Positions 22,051 to 30,603 of a stretch of DNA of 64,000 nt are shown in pieces. Both the position numbers and the translations under genes were made by a program. The stretch spans positions 81,594 to 145,593 of the forward strand of contig JAKLKA010000003.1 of NCBI GenBank assembly GCA_023150915.1, given 5' to 3'. Numbering within the stretch: the stretch's first letter is position 1; the number at the start of each line of letters is the position of its first letter. The notes under the pieces were generated by a model. It did no database searches. It saw nothing but the letters and a program-made list of their open reading frames with translations, and was not told the origin of the DNA. This DNA comes from Polyangiaceae bacterium. GTDB lineage: Bacteria > Myxococcota_A > Polyangia > Polyangiales > Polyangiaceae.

Positions 22051-22710
22051 TCATCGCTTGCGCGCGAGCAGCAGGCCGTCACCGATGGGTACCAGCGACG
22101 AGCTGACCCGCGAGTCGCCAGCCACCTTGCGATTCAGCTCACGAATGGCCACGGTGTCGGCGTCTCGCTTTTCGGGGTCGGCCACGTCGCCGTTCCACAG
22201 GGCGTTGTCCACCAAGATCAGCCCGCCCGGCCGCACGAGCTCGAGGCACCGCTCGTAGTAGGCGTCGTAGCTCTCCTTGTCGGCGTCGATGAACGCGAAG
22301 TCGAACGTGCCGGATTGCCCCCGAGCCACGAGCTCGCTCAGGGTCTCGAGCGCCGGGCGCAGATGAAGCTCGATCTTGTCGGCGACCCCGGCGCGTTCGA
22401 AGTAGCGGCGGGCCACGGTCGTCCACTCCTGGTTCACGTCGCACGCAACCAGTCGGCCGCCCTCGGGCAACGCCAACGCGACGCTGAGCGCGCTGTACCC
22501 GGTGAAGACGCCGACCTCGACCGCGAGCCGCGCCGACGCGAGCTCGACCAAGAGGCGCATCAGCTGCCCCTGCTCGGGTGCAATCTGCATACGCGCCAAG
22601 GGCATGAGCCGTGTCTCTGCGCGGAGCTCGGCCAGCACCGCCGGCTCGTGGACCATCTGAAGCAAGTAGTCGTGAATGCGGTCGTCGACCGTGATCGTGC
22701 GATTGGACAT
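22051..22710 (-). CDS. class I SAM-dependent O-methyltransferase
   Basis: 219 residues from MSNRTITVDDRIHDYL, like the caffeoyl-CoA/catechol O-methyltransferase family (about 220). SAM-binding motif I is VEVGVFTGYSALSVALALP, followed by LVACDVNQEW. The divalent metal/substrate motif is FDFAFIDADKESYDAYYERCLELV, with RPGGLILVDNALWNGDV after it. It should methylate a catechol-type hydroxyl with a Mg2+ ion; the natural substrate is unknown. It starts 7 nt after the M20 peptidase gene and is probably in one operon with it. Confidence 0.9.
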   Translation of the reverse strand: MSNRTITVDDRIHDYLLQMVHEPAVLAELRAETRLMPLARMQIAPEQGQLMRLLVELASARLAVEVGVFTGYSALSVALALPEGGRLVACDVNQEWTTVARRYFERAGVADKIELHLRPALETLSELVARGQSGTFDFAFIDADKESYDAYYERCLELVRPGGLILVDNALWNGDVADPEKRDADTVAIRELNRKVAGDSRVSSSLVPIGDGLLLARKR

Positions 22711-22717
22711 GGCTGCC

Positions 22718-24064
22718 TCACCCAGAAGCGCAGAAATCGCGCACCAGCTCCGACAGCACGCCGAAGCCCCAGACGAAGCCATCGATCGGGATGCGCTCGT
22801 CGTGACCGTGATACATGCGAGTGAAGTTCAGCTCGGGCGGCAGGCGCACCGGTGAAAACCCGTAGCAGGTAGCCCCCAGCCGGGCGTACGCGAACGAGTC
22901 GGTGAAGCCCGGGATCATGTAGGGCACCACGGTTCCGCCCGGGTCGTGCCGATCAATCGACCTCACGATGGCGTCGTACAGCGGCGTGTCGGTGCGGAAC
23001 ACCGTGCCATCGTGTTGCTCGAGGACGTTCAGTCGCAGCTCGCGGCCGATGACCTCTTGCACCTCGGCCAAGAACTCCCCCACGCTGGCTCCGGGGACCA
23101 CTCGCCCGTCGAGCTCGGCGCGGGCCTCGGACGGGATGACGTTGACCTTCTGCCCCGCGCGCACAATGGTGGGCGACACGGTGTTGCGCAGCATGGCGTT
23201 GATGCCGCGGGCCTGGTCGGGGTTCTGGCGCTCGAGCGTGTCGAGCAAGAAGCCCGCCAGCCGGGGCTCGAGCATCAGCGGCATGATCTTGCTCTGAGGG
23301 AACGGCGCCCCCCGAGCCAGCGTGCGCAAGAAGTGGTCGACGACCGGGGTCACGCGCTGTGGCAGACGCGTTTCCCCCAGGGCATGAATGGCTCGCGAGA
23401 GCTTCACCACGGCGTTGTTCGAGTGCGGCATCGAGCCGTGCCCGGGATCACCGGTCGCCACCAGCTCGAACCAGCAGATGCCCTTCTCGGACACCTGCAC
23501 CGGATAGAACCGCGACGCACCCATGTGCAGGGTGTGGCCACCGACCTCGTTGAGCACGTATTCGGCACGCACCAGCTCAGGGTGCTGCTGCACCAAGAAC
23601 AGTGCGCCGTGGTTCGACCCTGCTTCTTCGTCGGCGACACCGGCAAAGATCACGTCGCGATTCAGCTTCGCACCCGAGCGTTTGAGTGCCACCAACGTCA
23701 TGGCGCTCATCGCGACCATGTTCTTCATGTCGATCGCGCCGCGGCCCCAGACGAAACCGTCGGCCTCGTGGGCCGCGAACGGATCGCACGACCACGACTC
23801 GCGATCGACGGGAACCACGTCGAGGTGGCCGTTCAGCAGCAGCGGCCCACGGTCCCCCGTGCCCCGCAAACGCGCCACGATACTGGCACGTGTCGGCGCG
23901 CTCTCGACGATCGTGTGCTCGATGCCCTCGCGCTCGAAGAGCCGCCCGAGCAGCTCGGCGGCGGGGCGCTCGTTGCCGGGCGGATTGGTGGTGTCGATCC
24001 GGAGCAGCGCCTTGAACAGGTCCAGGGTTTCCGCTGCGGTTTTGTCGATGGCGATCGCGGACAT
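22718..24064 (-). CDS. M20-family metallopeptidase (ArgE/DapE/carboxypeptidase type)
   Basis: 448 residues. Zinc site: His80 and Asp82 in LLLNGHLDVVPVD, Asp112 in GAIDMKN, and the general base/ligand pair Glu146-Glu147 in ADEEAGSNHG; a C-terminal His lies in RMYHGHDERI. A small lid domain sits in the middle (SPTIVRAGQKVNVIPSEARAELDGRV). This set is typical of M20 peptidases/deacylases that cut small peptides or acylamino acids. Length and motifs favour the PM20D1/CPS1-like branch. A TAGTAT hexamer (24084-24079) and GAAGG site precede the ATG. The O-methyltransferase follows in the same direction. Confidence 0.9.
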   Translation of the reverse strand: MSAIAIDKTAAETLDLFKALLRIDTTNPPGNERPAAELLGRLFEREGIEHTIVESAPTRASIVARLRGTGDRGPLLLNGHLDVVPVDRESWSCDPFAAHEADGFVWGRGAIDMKNMVAMSAMTLVALKRSGAKLNRDVIFAGVADEEAGSNHGALFLVQQHPELVRAEYVLNEVGGHTLHMGASRFYPVQVSEKGICWFELVATGDPGHGSMPHSNNAVVKLSRAIHALGETRLPQRVTPVVDHFLRTLARGAPFPQSKIMPLMLEPRLAGFLLDTLERQNPDQARGINAMLRNTVSPTIVRAGQKVNVIPSEARAELDGRVVPGASVGEFLAEVQEVIGRELRLNVLEQHDGTVFRTDTPLYDAIVRSIDRHDPGGTVVPYMIPGFTDSFAYARLGATCYGFSPVRLPPELNFTRMYHGHDERIPIDGFVWGFGVLSELVRDFCASG

Positions 24065-24122
24065 CGTGTGCCTTCGTCATACTACCGAAAGCCGCAGAAA
24101 ACCGTGGTAATCTCGGGGGCTC

Positions 24123-25757
24123 ATGTCAGCCGACCTCGACGCGCCGACTTTTCCGGAGCGCGTGGGTCGTTACGAGCTGCTGCTGCCCATCGGCACCGGG
24201 GGCATGGCCACCGTCTACCTGGCGCGCGTGGCGGTGGTCGGCAACGTACACCGCGAGGTGGCCCTCAAGCTGATGCACCCTTTCCTGAGCGCAGAGGGGC
24301 GCGAGTCCACGGTCTCGCTGGTCGAAGAGGCCAAGCTGGCGGTGCGCATTCGCCACCCGAACGTCGTACCGGTAATCGAGGTGGGCGACAGCGCCCAGGG
24401 CGTCTTCTTGGTGATGGAATACGTCGAAGGCGACACGCTCAGCGGTCTGCACCGGGCGGTGCGCACGGACGGCTCGCTCTTGCCGCTGAACGTCGCAGGC
24501 CGGATCTTGGTGGACGCGCTGGCCGGGCTCCACGCCGCGCACGAGCTCCGCGACGACGAGGGCGTGCTGCTCGATCTGGTCCATCGCGACTTCAGCCCGC
24601 AGAACATCTTGGTCGGCACCGATGGTGTCAGTCGCCTCACCGACTTCGGCGTCGCCAAGGCCGCGGGGCGGGTCAACGTGACCAGCTCGGGGATCATCAA
24701 GGGCAAGGTGGCCTACATGGCGCCGGAGCAGGCGCTGGGAAAGAAAGTCGACCGGCGCTGCGACGTGTGGGCGGCCGGCGTGGTGGCGTGGGAGGTCCTC
24801 GCCGGGCAGCGCCTCTACCGACAAGAGGACCAGGTCGCGACGCTGCTCAAGATCGTGAACGAGCCGCCACCGCGGATCTCGACGGTGCGCGCCGACGTAC
24901 CCCAGGTGCTGGACGATCTGGTGGCCGAGACGCTCACCATGGATGTCGAGAAGCGCATCGGCACGGCCGACGAGCTGCGTCGGCGCCTGACCGAGGCATG
25001 GAAGTCTGCCGGTGGGCTGGCAGATGCCCACGAGGTCAGTGACTTCGTGCAGCGCACCGCACGCCCCAAGATCGAGGCGCGGCGGGAGCAGGTCAGCCGG
25101 GTGATCAAGCTCAGAAGCAGCATGCCCACGCTGAGCGGCGTATCCACGGGCTCGGTCGCCGCTGCGTCCCCGGACGAAACCACGAGCGCGATCTCGGCGT
25201 CGAGCCTGGCGCGGCACAGCCAGTCGGACAGAGAGCTCTCTCCCCCGCAGCCGGGTGGCGCACGTCCCAAGTTGTGGGCGATGGGCGCCGCGCTGTCGTT
25301 GGCGGTGGTGGCCGGCGGCGCTTGGCTGCTCGGTCGAAGCCAATCGCGCCCAGCAGAAGCTCCGGCCAGCGCGCTGCCCGCGCCCGCGGCGCAGCCGTCG
25401 GCGGCAGTCCGGCCCGAGCCGTCGGCTCAGCCCGCCGCCGTCGAGCTGATGGTCGACGCCAACGCCCCCATCAAGTCCCTGCGGATCAACGGTCGAGAGG
25501 TCTCCGTCGGAGAACCGACCAAGGCCCTGCGAATCGCGCTCGTGGGCGGCGAGCCGACTGCCCCCCTGGAGGTCGAGGCGAGCGCCGACGACCGGCGAAA
25601 GGCCAGCGCCAGGGCCCCGGCCGGCACGAGGGCGCTCAGCCTGGTGTTCGCCGATCCGAAGAAGGCGAGCCCCACTGCACCCGCCGGCAAAGTCGTGAGA
25701 GACTTGGTCAAGCCGCCCGATCTTCCCGGGCTGGCCCCGACCCCCTACGAGAAATGA
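24123..25757 (+). CDS. Ser/Thr protein kinase with one membrane segment
   Basis: 544 residues. Kinase domain about 17-295: Gly loop IGTGGMATVYLA (23-34), Lys49 in VALKLM, catalytic HRDFSPQNIL (His154-Asp156), DFGVAK (Asp174) and APEQ. A linker rich in Ser/Thr follows, then one membrane helix (LWAMGAALSLAVVAGGAWLLG, about 383-403), an Ala/Pro-rich stretch and an exported PEGA-like domain (VELMVDANAPIKSLRINGREV...). Such kinases sense something outside with the C-terminal domain and phosphorylate inside; the signal is unknown. It overlaps the next gene by 4 bp (ATGA). TAATCT lies 9 nt before the ATG with no ribosome site. Confidence 0.9.
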   Translation: MSADLDAPTFPERVGRYELLLPIGTGGMATVYLARVAVVGNVHREVALKLMHPFLSAEGRESTVSLVEEAKLAVRIRHPNVVPVIEVGDSAQGVFLVMEYVEGDTLSGLHRAVRTDGSLLPLNVAGRILVDALAGLHAAHELRDDEGVLLDLVHRDFSPQNILVGTDGVSRLTDFGVAKAAGRVNVTSSGIIKGKVAYMAPEQALGKKVDRRCDVWAAGVVAWEVLAGQRLYRQEDQVATLLKIVNEPPPRISTVRADVPQVLDDLVAETLTMDVEKRIGTADELRRRLTEAWKSAGGLADAHEVSDFVQRTARPKIEARREQVSRVIKLRSSMPTLSGVSTGSVAAASPDETTSAISASSLARHSQSDRELSPPQPGGARPKLWAMGAALSLAVVAGGAWLLGRSQSRPAEAPASALPAPAAQPSAAVRPEPSAQPAAVELMVDANAPIKSLRINGREVSVGEPTKALRIALVGGEPTAPLEVEASADDRRKASARAPAGTRALSLVFADPKKASPTAPAGKVVRDLVKPPDLPGLAPTPYEK

Positions 25758-26698
25758 CTCGTCGTCACCTCGCGGTCTCATGCCTCGCGCTCGCCTGCTC
25801 GTCGTGGGCTTCGCTGGCCTCGGGCGATGAAGCCGCCGACTTCGACAAGAAGGCGCGGGCGGCGTTCGAGGCCAGAGACTTCGCGGGTGCCGCCGCGGCC
25901 TTCGAGGAGGCGTATCGAGTCAAGCCGCACCCGGCGACCAAGTACAATGCCGCGCTGGCGTGGGAGAAGGCGAACGAGCTCGCTCGAGCCGCCGACGCCT
26001 TCGAGAGCGCGCTGGCTTCGGACGGCCTGGACGAGGGTCGGGCCAAGGCCGCGCGCAGCCGCCTGGCAACGCTGAAGCCCATGCTCGGCTACGTGTTCGT
26101 CGAGAAGCCCATCGGGGCCACGCTCAGCGTGGCCCACGTGGCAGACGCCCCGATCCCCACGCGCTTCCACCTTCCGCCCGGCACCCACAAGCTGGTGATC
26201 AAGCGCCGCGACGGCAGTCAAGCGGAGCACGAGGTCGCGCTCAAGGCCGGTGGCACCACCACGGTGGCACTCGACGGCGCCGATCTGACGGCACCCGCCA
26301 AGGGCCCCGCTCCCGCGCCGCCAGCGGCGCCCCTGCCCCCATCACGGGTCGCGCCCGACGCCGCGGCGCCCCGCCCGAAGAAGAGCGCCGGGTGTGCACG
26401 CTGCACCTGGGGCTGGGTGGCGCTGGGTGCCGGAGTCGCCGCGGCCGGGGCCGGCACCTACTTCGGAGTCCGCACGCTCGCGGCCAAGGGCGACTTCGAC
26501 GACTCCGACAAGACCGATGCCGACGCCCACGACCGGGCCGTGCAGAGCCGGACGTTTGCGAACGTGGCCTTCGGCGTCGCGGCCGTGGCGGGCGGCGTGG
26601 GCATCTACTTGCTTCTGTCGGGGGGCGAAGACAAAGAGAGCGCGACGGTCTCGCTCGGTGTGAACCCGAGTGGCGTCAGCGGCAAGTGGCGCTTCTGA
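25754..26698 (+). CDS. TPR/PEGA protein coupled to the kinase
   Basis: 314 residues; the ATG overlaps the kinase stop (ATGA). Order: signal peptide (1-24, ending SLASG), two TPR-like units (ADFDKKARAAFEARDFAGAAAAFEEAYRV and YNAALAWEKANELARAADAFESAL), a PEGA-like strand domain with GTHKLVIKRRDGSQ, a Pro/Ala-rich linker, a Cys pair CARC, then two Gly/Ala-rich membrane helices (WVALGAGVAAAGAGTYFGV and VAFGVAAVAGGVGIYLLLSG). The topology suggests an envelope protein that senses or gathers partners for the upstream kinase. Kinase-plus-TPR/PEGA gene pairs are common in myxobacteria; their substrates are unknown. Confidence 0.8.
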   Translation: MTRRHLAVSCLALACSSWASLASGDEAADFDKKARAAFEARDFAGAAAAFEEAYRVKPHPATKYNAALAWEKANELARAADAFESALASDGLDEGRAKAARSRLATLKPMLGYVFVEKPIGATLSVAHVADAPIPTRFHLPPGTHKLVIKRRDGSQAEHEVALKAGGTTTVALDGADLTAPAKGPAPAPPAAPLPPSRVAPDAAAPRPKKSAGCARCTWGWVALGAGVAAAGAGTYFGVRTLAAKGDFDDSDKTDADAHDRAVQSRTFANVAFGVAAVAGGVGIYLLLSGGEDKESATVSLGVNPSGVSGKWRF

Positions 26699-26716
26699 GC
26701 GCGTCGACGAGGAAGC

Positions 26717-27712
26717 ATGAAGAGCGCATTGGTGACGGGGGGCTGTGGCTTCCTGGGGAGCTCGATCGTAAAGGCCTTGCTCGGGCGTGGCGTGCCTGTG
26801 CGGGTGCTGGCGCTCCCGAACGAGCCGACCGACAACCTGCAGGGTCTCAGCGTCGAGTTGGTTCGCGGCAACGTGCTCTCGCGTGCGTCGTGTGAAGCGG
26901 CGGTGGCCGGCCAAGACACGGTTTTCCACGCTGCGGCCATCTACAAGGCGTGGGCGCCGGATCCCACGGACATGTACCGCGTGAACATGAGCGGCACGTT
27001 CAACGTGCTGGAGGCCGCACGCCGTGCCGGGGTCGCGCGCGTGATCTACACCGCCAGCATGGTGGCGCTGGGCCGCCCGCCGGTCGGAGGCATCGCGGAC
27101 GAAACCACGGGGTACGAAGCCTGGGACCTGGATTTCGCGTACAGCCGCTCGAAGTACCACAGCCGCGAGCTCGCAGAAGACTTCGCGCGCTGGGGGCTGG
27201 ACGTGCGGGTGGTGTGCCCGGGCGTGGTGCTCGGCCCGGGCGACATCACGCCGACGCCCAGCGGCAAGCTGATCATCACCACGCTCTCGGGTGCCCCACC
27301 CGTCTACATGGACGGCGGAGCCTCGTATGTCGACGTGCGCGACGCGGCGGAAGCCCACGTGCTCGCCGCCGAGAAGGGACGGCCCGGGCAGCGGTACGTC
27401 GCGACGGCGCACAACCTCAGCGCGCTCGAGCTGATGCAGGCCATCGACGACGCTGCCGGTCGATCACGCCGCTACGTGAAGGTGCCCACCGCAGTCGCAC
27501 GCCGCGTGGTTCAGGCGATGGAAGCGCGCGCCCGACGCAGCGGCACCGAGCCGATGCTGAGCCGGAACTTCTTCGAGTACAGCGCCCGGCCGTGCTTCTT
27601 CTCAGGCAAGAAGTCCGAGCGCGAGCTGGGCGCGCGCTATCGTCCCCTGCGCGAGACGCTCACCGATGCAATCGCGTATTTTCGTGAGCGCGGTTCGTTG
27701 CAAAGCCACTGA
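26717..27712 (+). CDS. NAD(P)-dependent SDR epimerase/reductase (HpnA/dihydroflavonol-reductase-like)
   Basis: 331 residues with GAGGAAG upstream. Extended-SDR fold: Rossmann motif TGGCGFLGSS (8-17), a conserved HAAAIYK segment, ASMVALG for the catalytic Ser/Thr region, and the catalytic YSRSK (Tyr about 141). The reading PGVVLGPGDITPTPSGKLI and LDVRVVCPG is typical of the dihydroflavonol-4-reductase/HpnA-like group, often near hopanoid or sugar-lipid genes. None of those is nearby, so the substrate is open. The C-terminus is Arg-rich and ends in a short hydrophobic tail. Confidence 0.85.
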   Translation: MKSALVTGGCGFLGSSIVKALLGRGVPVRVLALPNEPTDNLQGLSVELVRGNVLSRASCEAAVAGQDTVFHAAAIYKAWAPDPTDMYRVNMSGTFNVLEAARRAGVARVIYTASMVALGRPPVGGIADETTGYEAWDLDFAYSRSKYHSRELAEDFARWGLDVRVVCPGVVLGPGDITPTPSGKLIITTLSGAPPVYMDGGASYVDVRDAAEAHVLAAEKGRPGQRYVATAHNLSALELMQAIDDAAGRSRRYVKVPTAVARRVVQAMEARARRSGTEPMLSRNFFEYSARPCFFSGKKSERELGARYRPLRETLTDAIAYFRERGSLQSH

Positions 27713-27714
27713 GC

Positions 27715-27833
27715 GGCGGGACGTCAGTAGTTGCCCATCGGCGCGACGCCGTCCCCGCTCGCGTGAATGTCACGCGGGGGCTTGCCCCCGGCGGAGGACC
27801 ACGGTGGGGGTGGGCGGGCGGGACGTCAGTAGT
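27715..27833. repeat. 17-bp direct repeat, 102 bp apart, around the slyX 3' end
   Basis: GGCGGGACGTCAGTAGT occurs exactly at 27715-27731 and 27817-27833. On the minus strand each copy encodes the tail '...Y-stop' of a slyX-like frame, in the same phase (102 bp = 34 codons). The frame after the slyX stop also contains PRDI, as does the slyX tail itself, so the downstream copy looks like a degenerate in-frame duplicate of the last codons. Confidence 0.65.
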
Positions 27834-28110
27834 GCGGCGGCACGTCGTCGGTGATGTCCCGCGGCGTCGACGGCTCGCCGATGTCGGCGAGGCGTTTCTC
27901 GAGGGCCTTCACCCGTCGCTCGAGCTGATCGATCAGCTGTTGCTGCCGGTAGACCACGTCGCTCATCTCCGAGAGGGCGCGATCTTGGTGAGTGAAGCGC
28001 ACTTCGAGCTCGACGACGCGAGCCTCGGGATCCGCCGGGGCAGCCACCGCGAGAGCATACTTCAGAGCCAGGGCCAGGATGTGGCGGGATGTAGGCAAAC
28101 CCGCCAGCAC
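27826..28110 (-). CDS. slyX: SlyX-family protein
   Basis: 94 residues. From about residue 32 on the protein matches SlyX: VVELEVRFTHQDRALSEM, then a coiled coil YRQQQLIDQLERRVKALEKRL and the closing ..DVPPHY, the hallmark end of the family. Length 94 is longer than the usual about 72 because of an N-terminal extension of about 30 hydrophobic residues. I use the GTG at 28110, preceded by AGGTG, as no nearer in-frame start exists. SlyX is a small coiled-coil protein named from a gene near slyD; its function is not settled. Confidence 0.7.
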   Translation of the reverse strand: MLAGLPTSRHILALALKYALAVAAPADPEARVVELEVRFTHQDRALSEMSDVVYRQQQLIDQLERRVKALEKRLADIGEPSTPRDITDDVPPHY

Positions 28111-28258
28111 GTCACACCTGGGACGGCCTGGGGCTGGAACGTTACCGGCTCGGTGAAATGAAACTTCCTACTTACCGCTAGATCCGGGGTGCTTCCATGA
28201 GCCACGCGTGTATCGTTTCGCGTCCGTTCCGGGCAGCCGACCGGGCGAAAGGGAGCAC

Positions 28259-29890
28259 ATGGCCGACCTCAATTCGTCACCTTCGAACGAGAAACCGAAC
28301 CTCGATGTTCTTTTTCCGGAGCTGAAGAAGACCGACACCGCTCTGCCGGCACCGCGCTTCATGGCGCCTGCCGCCGCGGCGGCCACGTTGCTCAAGGGCG
28401 TGCCGCCCTCGGCTCGCGCCGTCCCACCGCCACCCAGCCTGCGTAGCCCGAAGCCTGCCAGCGTGCGACCGGCGCCGCCGAGCGCCCGCGCCGTTCGAAG
28501 TGTGGCGGAAGAGATCGCAGAAGAGGTGCACGCCGACGAGCTGATCGCCTCAGCCCCGATGAACCTCGAGCCCATCCGCCCGGTCGATGACGATGACGAC
28601 GAGTCCGTGGATGACGGCCCGACTGTCGCGATGGCCTCACCGCTGCCCTCGGTTCCGCGGCTGTCGCAGCCGGTCGCGTCGGCCCCGCGTGCCCCGATCC
28701 CGACACCGCCACCGTCTCGTCGCGCTGCGCCGCCGCCGAGCGCGGCCAAGCTTCCACCCCTGCCGTCGGCGCCCCAGCTGGCGCGCCCGTCCGCACCGAG
28801 CGCCACCAAGCTTCCGCCGGTCCCCACGCCGCCGCCTTCGCTGCGGAACGTCGCGCCGCCGAGCGCGCCCACGGCGAACCCACTTCCGCCGGTCTACACC
28901 GAGGCCGAGGTCGAATCGATGGCTCAGCCCGCGGCTCGGGCAAAGTCGACCCGCGCTTCGGCTGCCGCCAGCTTGGCCGCAGCGTCGGGCGCCTCGACCG
29001 CCTATGTGCCGCCGAGCGTGATTCCGCCGGCCTCGCGTCCTCTGAGCCCGCTCGAGACCATTCAGGCGACCCGCGCCCACAGCTTGATCCCGACCGCAGC
29101 CAGTGTTCCGCCGCCGGCGCTCGAAGCGCCGCGGAAGAGCCGCGCGGGCTTGGTCGCGGCGCTGGCGGTGGCATCGCTGGGCCTACTGGGCGGCCTGGGT
29201 TTCGCCGCGGTGAAGGGCGGCAGCGCTCTGGGCCTCGGCGCGCCGGCAACGGGCTCGGTGGCGATCACCGCGGCCGGGCCCGGCGGCGCGAAGGTCGACG
29301 GGCTGCGCGTGCTGGTGGACGGCGCGGTGAAGTGCGACAGCGCCCCGTGCAAGCTCGCGAACCTGAGCGCCGGCACGCACTTCGTGAGCGCCGAAGCCCC
29401 GGGCTACGCCACCACGGCGGCCCGGGCGATCTCGGTCGAGCGCGGCGGCGACGCAGCGCTCCACATCGACCTGTCGCCGACCGCTCCGCTGGCAGCGGCG
29501 GCGACCGCCGCGGCGGCAAAGCCCGAAGCGCAGGCGACCCCGGTCGCCGAGCTGAAGGCGGAAGAGGCAGCCCCGCGTGCTCAGCCCGCGGTTGCCAAGG
29601 CTGACAAATCAGCGAAGACCGACAAGGCCGAGAAGAAGGACGCCAAGAAGGACGATGCCAAGAAGGCCGTCGCCGATGATGCCGCCGGGCAGGGCACGTT
29701 GAACATCAATTCGATCCCGGTCGCCAACGTGGTGCTCGACGGGCGACCGGTCGGCTCGACGCCGCTCGTGGGCCTGAAGGTGAGCCCGGGCCCGCACTCG
29801 GTGGTGTTCATCCACCCCGAGCAGGGTCGCAAGTCGGCTGGGGCCACGGTCAAGGCCGGCGCCACGTCCACCGTGGCCGTTCGGTTCTGA
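28259..29890 (+). CDS. proline-rich membrane protein with two PEGA domains
   Basis: 543 residues from MADLNSSPSN, with AAAGGGAG before the ATG. The first 290 residues are low-complexity Pro/Ala/Ser-rich sequence with repeats of the type PPPSxR/AxxLPPxP. One membrane helix (AGLVAALAVASLGLLGGLGF, about 297-318) follows. Outside are two PEGA domains (KVDGLRVLVDGAVKCDSAPCKLANLSAGTH, and NINSIPVANVVLDGRPVGSTPLVGLKVSPGPH), separated by a Lys/Ala-rich stretch. Such proteins probably anchor to the wall or bind partners in the envelope; the N-terminal part is cytoplasmic and may be phosphorylated. The gene ends in a strong hairpin terminator. Confidence 0.75.
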   Translation: MADLNSSPSNEKPNLDVLFPELKKTDTALPAPRFMAPAAAAATLLKGVPPSARAVPPPPSLRSPKPASVRPAPPSARAVRSVAEEIAEEVHADELIASAPMNLEPIRPVDDDDDESVDDGPTVAMASPLPSVPRLSQPVASAPRAPIPTPPPSRRAAPPPSAAKLPPLPSAPQLARPSAPSATKLPPVPTPPPSLRNVAPPSAPTANPLPPVYTEAEVESMAQPAARAKSTRASAAASLAAASGASTAYVPPSVIPPASRPLSPLETIQATRAHSLIPTAASVPPPALEAPRKSRAGLVAALAVASLGLLGGLGFAAVKGGSALGLGAPATGSVAITAAGPGGAKVDGLRVLVDGAVKCDSAPCKLANLSAGTHFVSAEAPGYATTAARAISVERGGDAALHIDLSPTAPLAAAATAAAAKPEAQATPVAELKAEEAAPRAQPAVAKADKSAKTDKAEKKDAKKDDAKKAVADDAAGQGTLNINSIPVANVVLDGRPVGSTPLVGLKVSPGPHSVVFIHPEQGRKSAGATVKAGATSTVAVRF

Positions 29891-29913
29891 GCCAGACCGA
29901 AAGGCGCCCGCTC

Positions 29914-29949
29914 GAAGCCGTCAGCGTTTCGCTGGCGGCTTCGGCTTTT
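29914..29949 (+). terminator. Rho-independent-type terminator
   Basis: A 13-bp nearly perfect stem, GAAGCCGTCAGCG (29914-29926) and CGCTGGCGGCTTC (29930-29942), with a 3-nt loop and then GGCTTTT. It lies 24 bp after the end of the PEGA gene (29890). It overlaps the final codons and stop (29921-29923) of the convergent SLT gene, so it may stop transcription from both sides. Confidence 0.7.
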
Positions 29950-30460
29950 GTGCCTCACGCAGCAACAGCTCGCGGTACTTGACCACCTTCCAGGTCTTCT
30001 CGCCGGGGACGCACCAGCGCTTCTGCTTCGGGAAGTTCAACCCCTGATAGCTGGCAAGCCAGCGCGGCAGCGCGGCGCTCTTGGTCTTCTCTAGACACAG
30101 CTTGCGGTTGTCGGTGATCAGCTGCGCCACGACGCGCAGGTTTTGCTCCGGGTCGAGCAACGACTCTTTGACGGCCCGGCACTCTGCGCTGGGGTCGTTC
30201 AGCGGGTCCGCGTCGTGCTTGCAGGCGCCCACGAAGCGCGCCCGCACCTGCCCCAGGCCATAGTCCTCGGCGCTGGGCGACACCGCCGCAGGGTTCCACC
30301 CGCTCTCGGTGTGGACCAGCGCGACCAACGAGAGCGGGTCGAACCCGCGAGCTCGAGCCTCGGACCGCACCACCGCAGCCCAGCGCGACGCTTCTTCCGG
30401 TGCAAGCTCGGGCCGCGACAGCAAGATGGCGGCAACGATGGTGGCGAGCGGGCGGAGCAC
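29921..30460 (-). CDS. lytic-transglycosylase-like (SLT) protein
   Basis: 179 residues from a GTG at 30460. The N-terminus is hydrophobic (LATIVAAILLSRPEL), a possible signal/anchor. The lysozyme-like core has Glu52 in LVHTESGWNPAAVSP, the expected catalytic acid, then EDYGLGQVRARF, ECRAVKESLLDPEQNLRVVAQLI and WLASYQGLNFPKQKRW. These match the SLT fold, so it may cut peptidoglycan without hydrolysis. It is smaller than full Slt enzymes. The C-terminus ends in the Lys/Pro-rich KPKPPAKR that lies within the terminator. Confidence 0.78.
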   Translation of the reverse strand: MLRPLATIVAAILLSRPELAPEEASRWAAVVRSEARARGFDPLSLVALVHTESGWNPAAVSPSAEDYGLGQVRARFVGACKHDADPLNDPSAECRAVKESLLDPEQNLRVVAQLITDNRKLCLEKTKSAALPRWLASYQGLNFPKQKRWCVPGEKTWKVVKYRELLLREAQKPKPPAKR

Positions 30461-30603
30461 GGCACGGCTTCGCTAGCAGATGCCCCGGCCGGCCTGCAAA
30501 CCCGGGGGTGACGCCCCCACGAAAAAGAATTGCGAATGCCGGCCGTTACGCGCCCGCGATTTGTGCTCGCGAGTCCCCAAACGGGCTACTACCCTGCTGG
30601 GTC

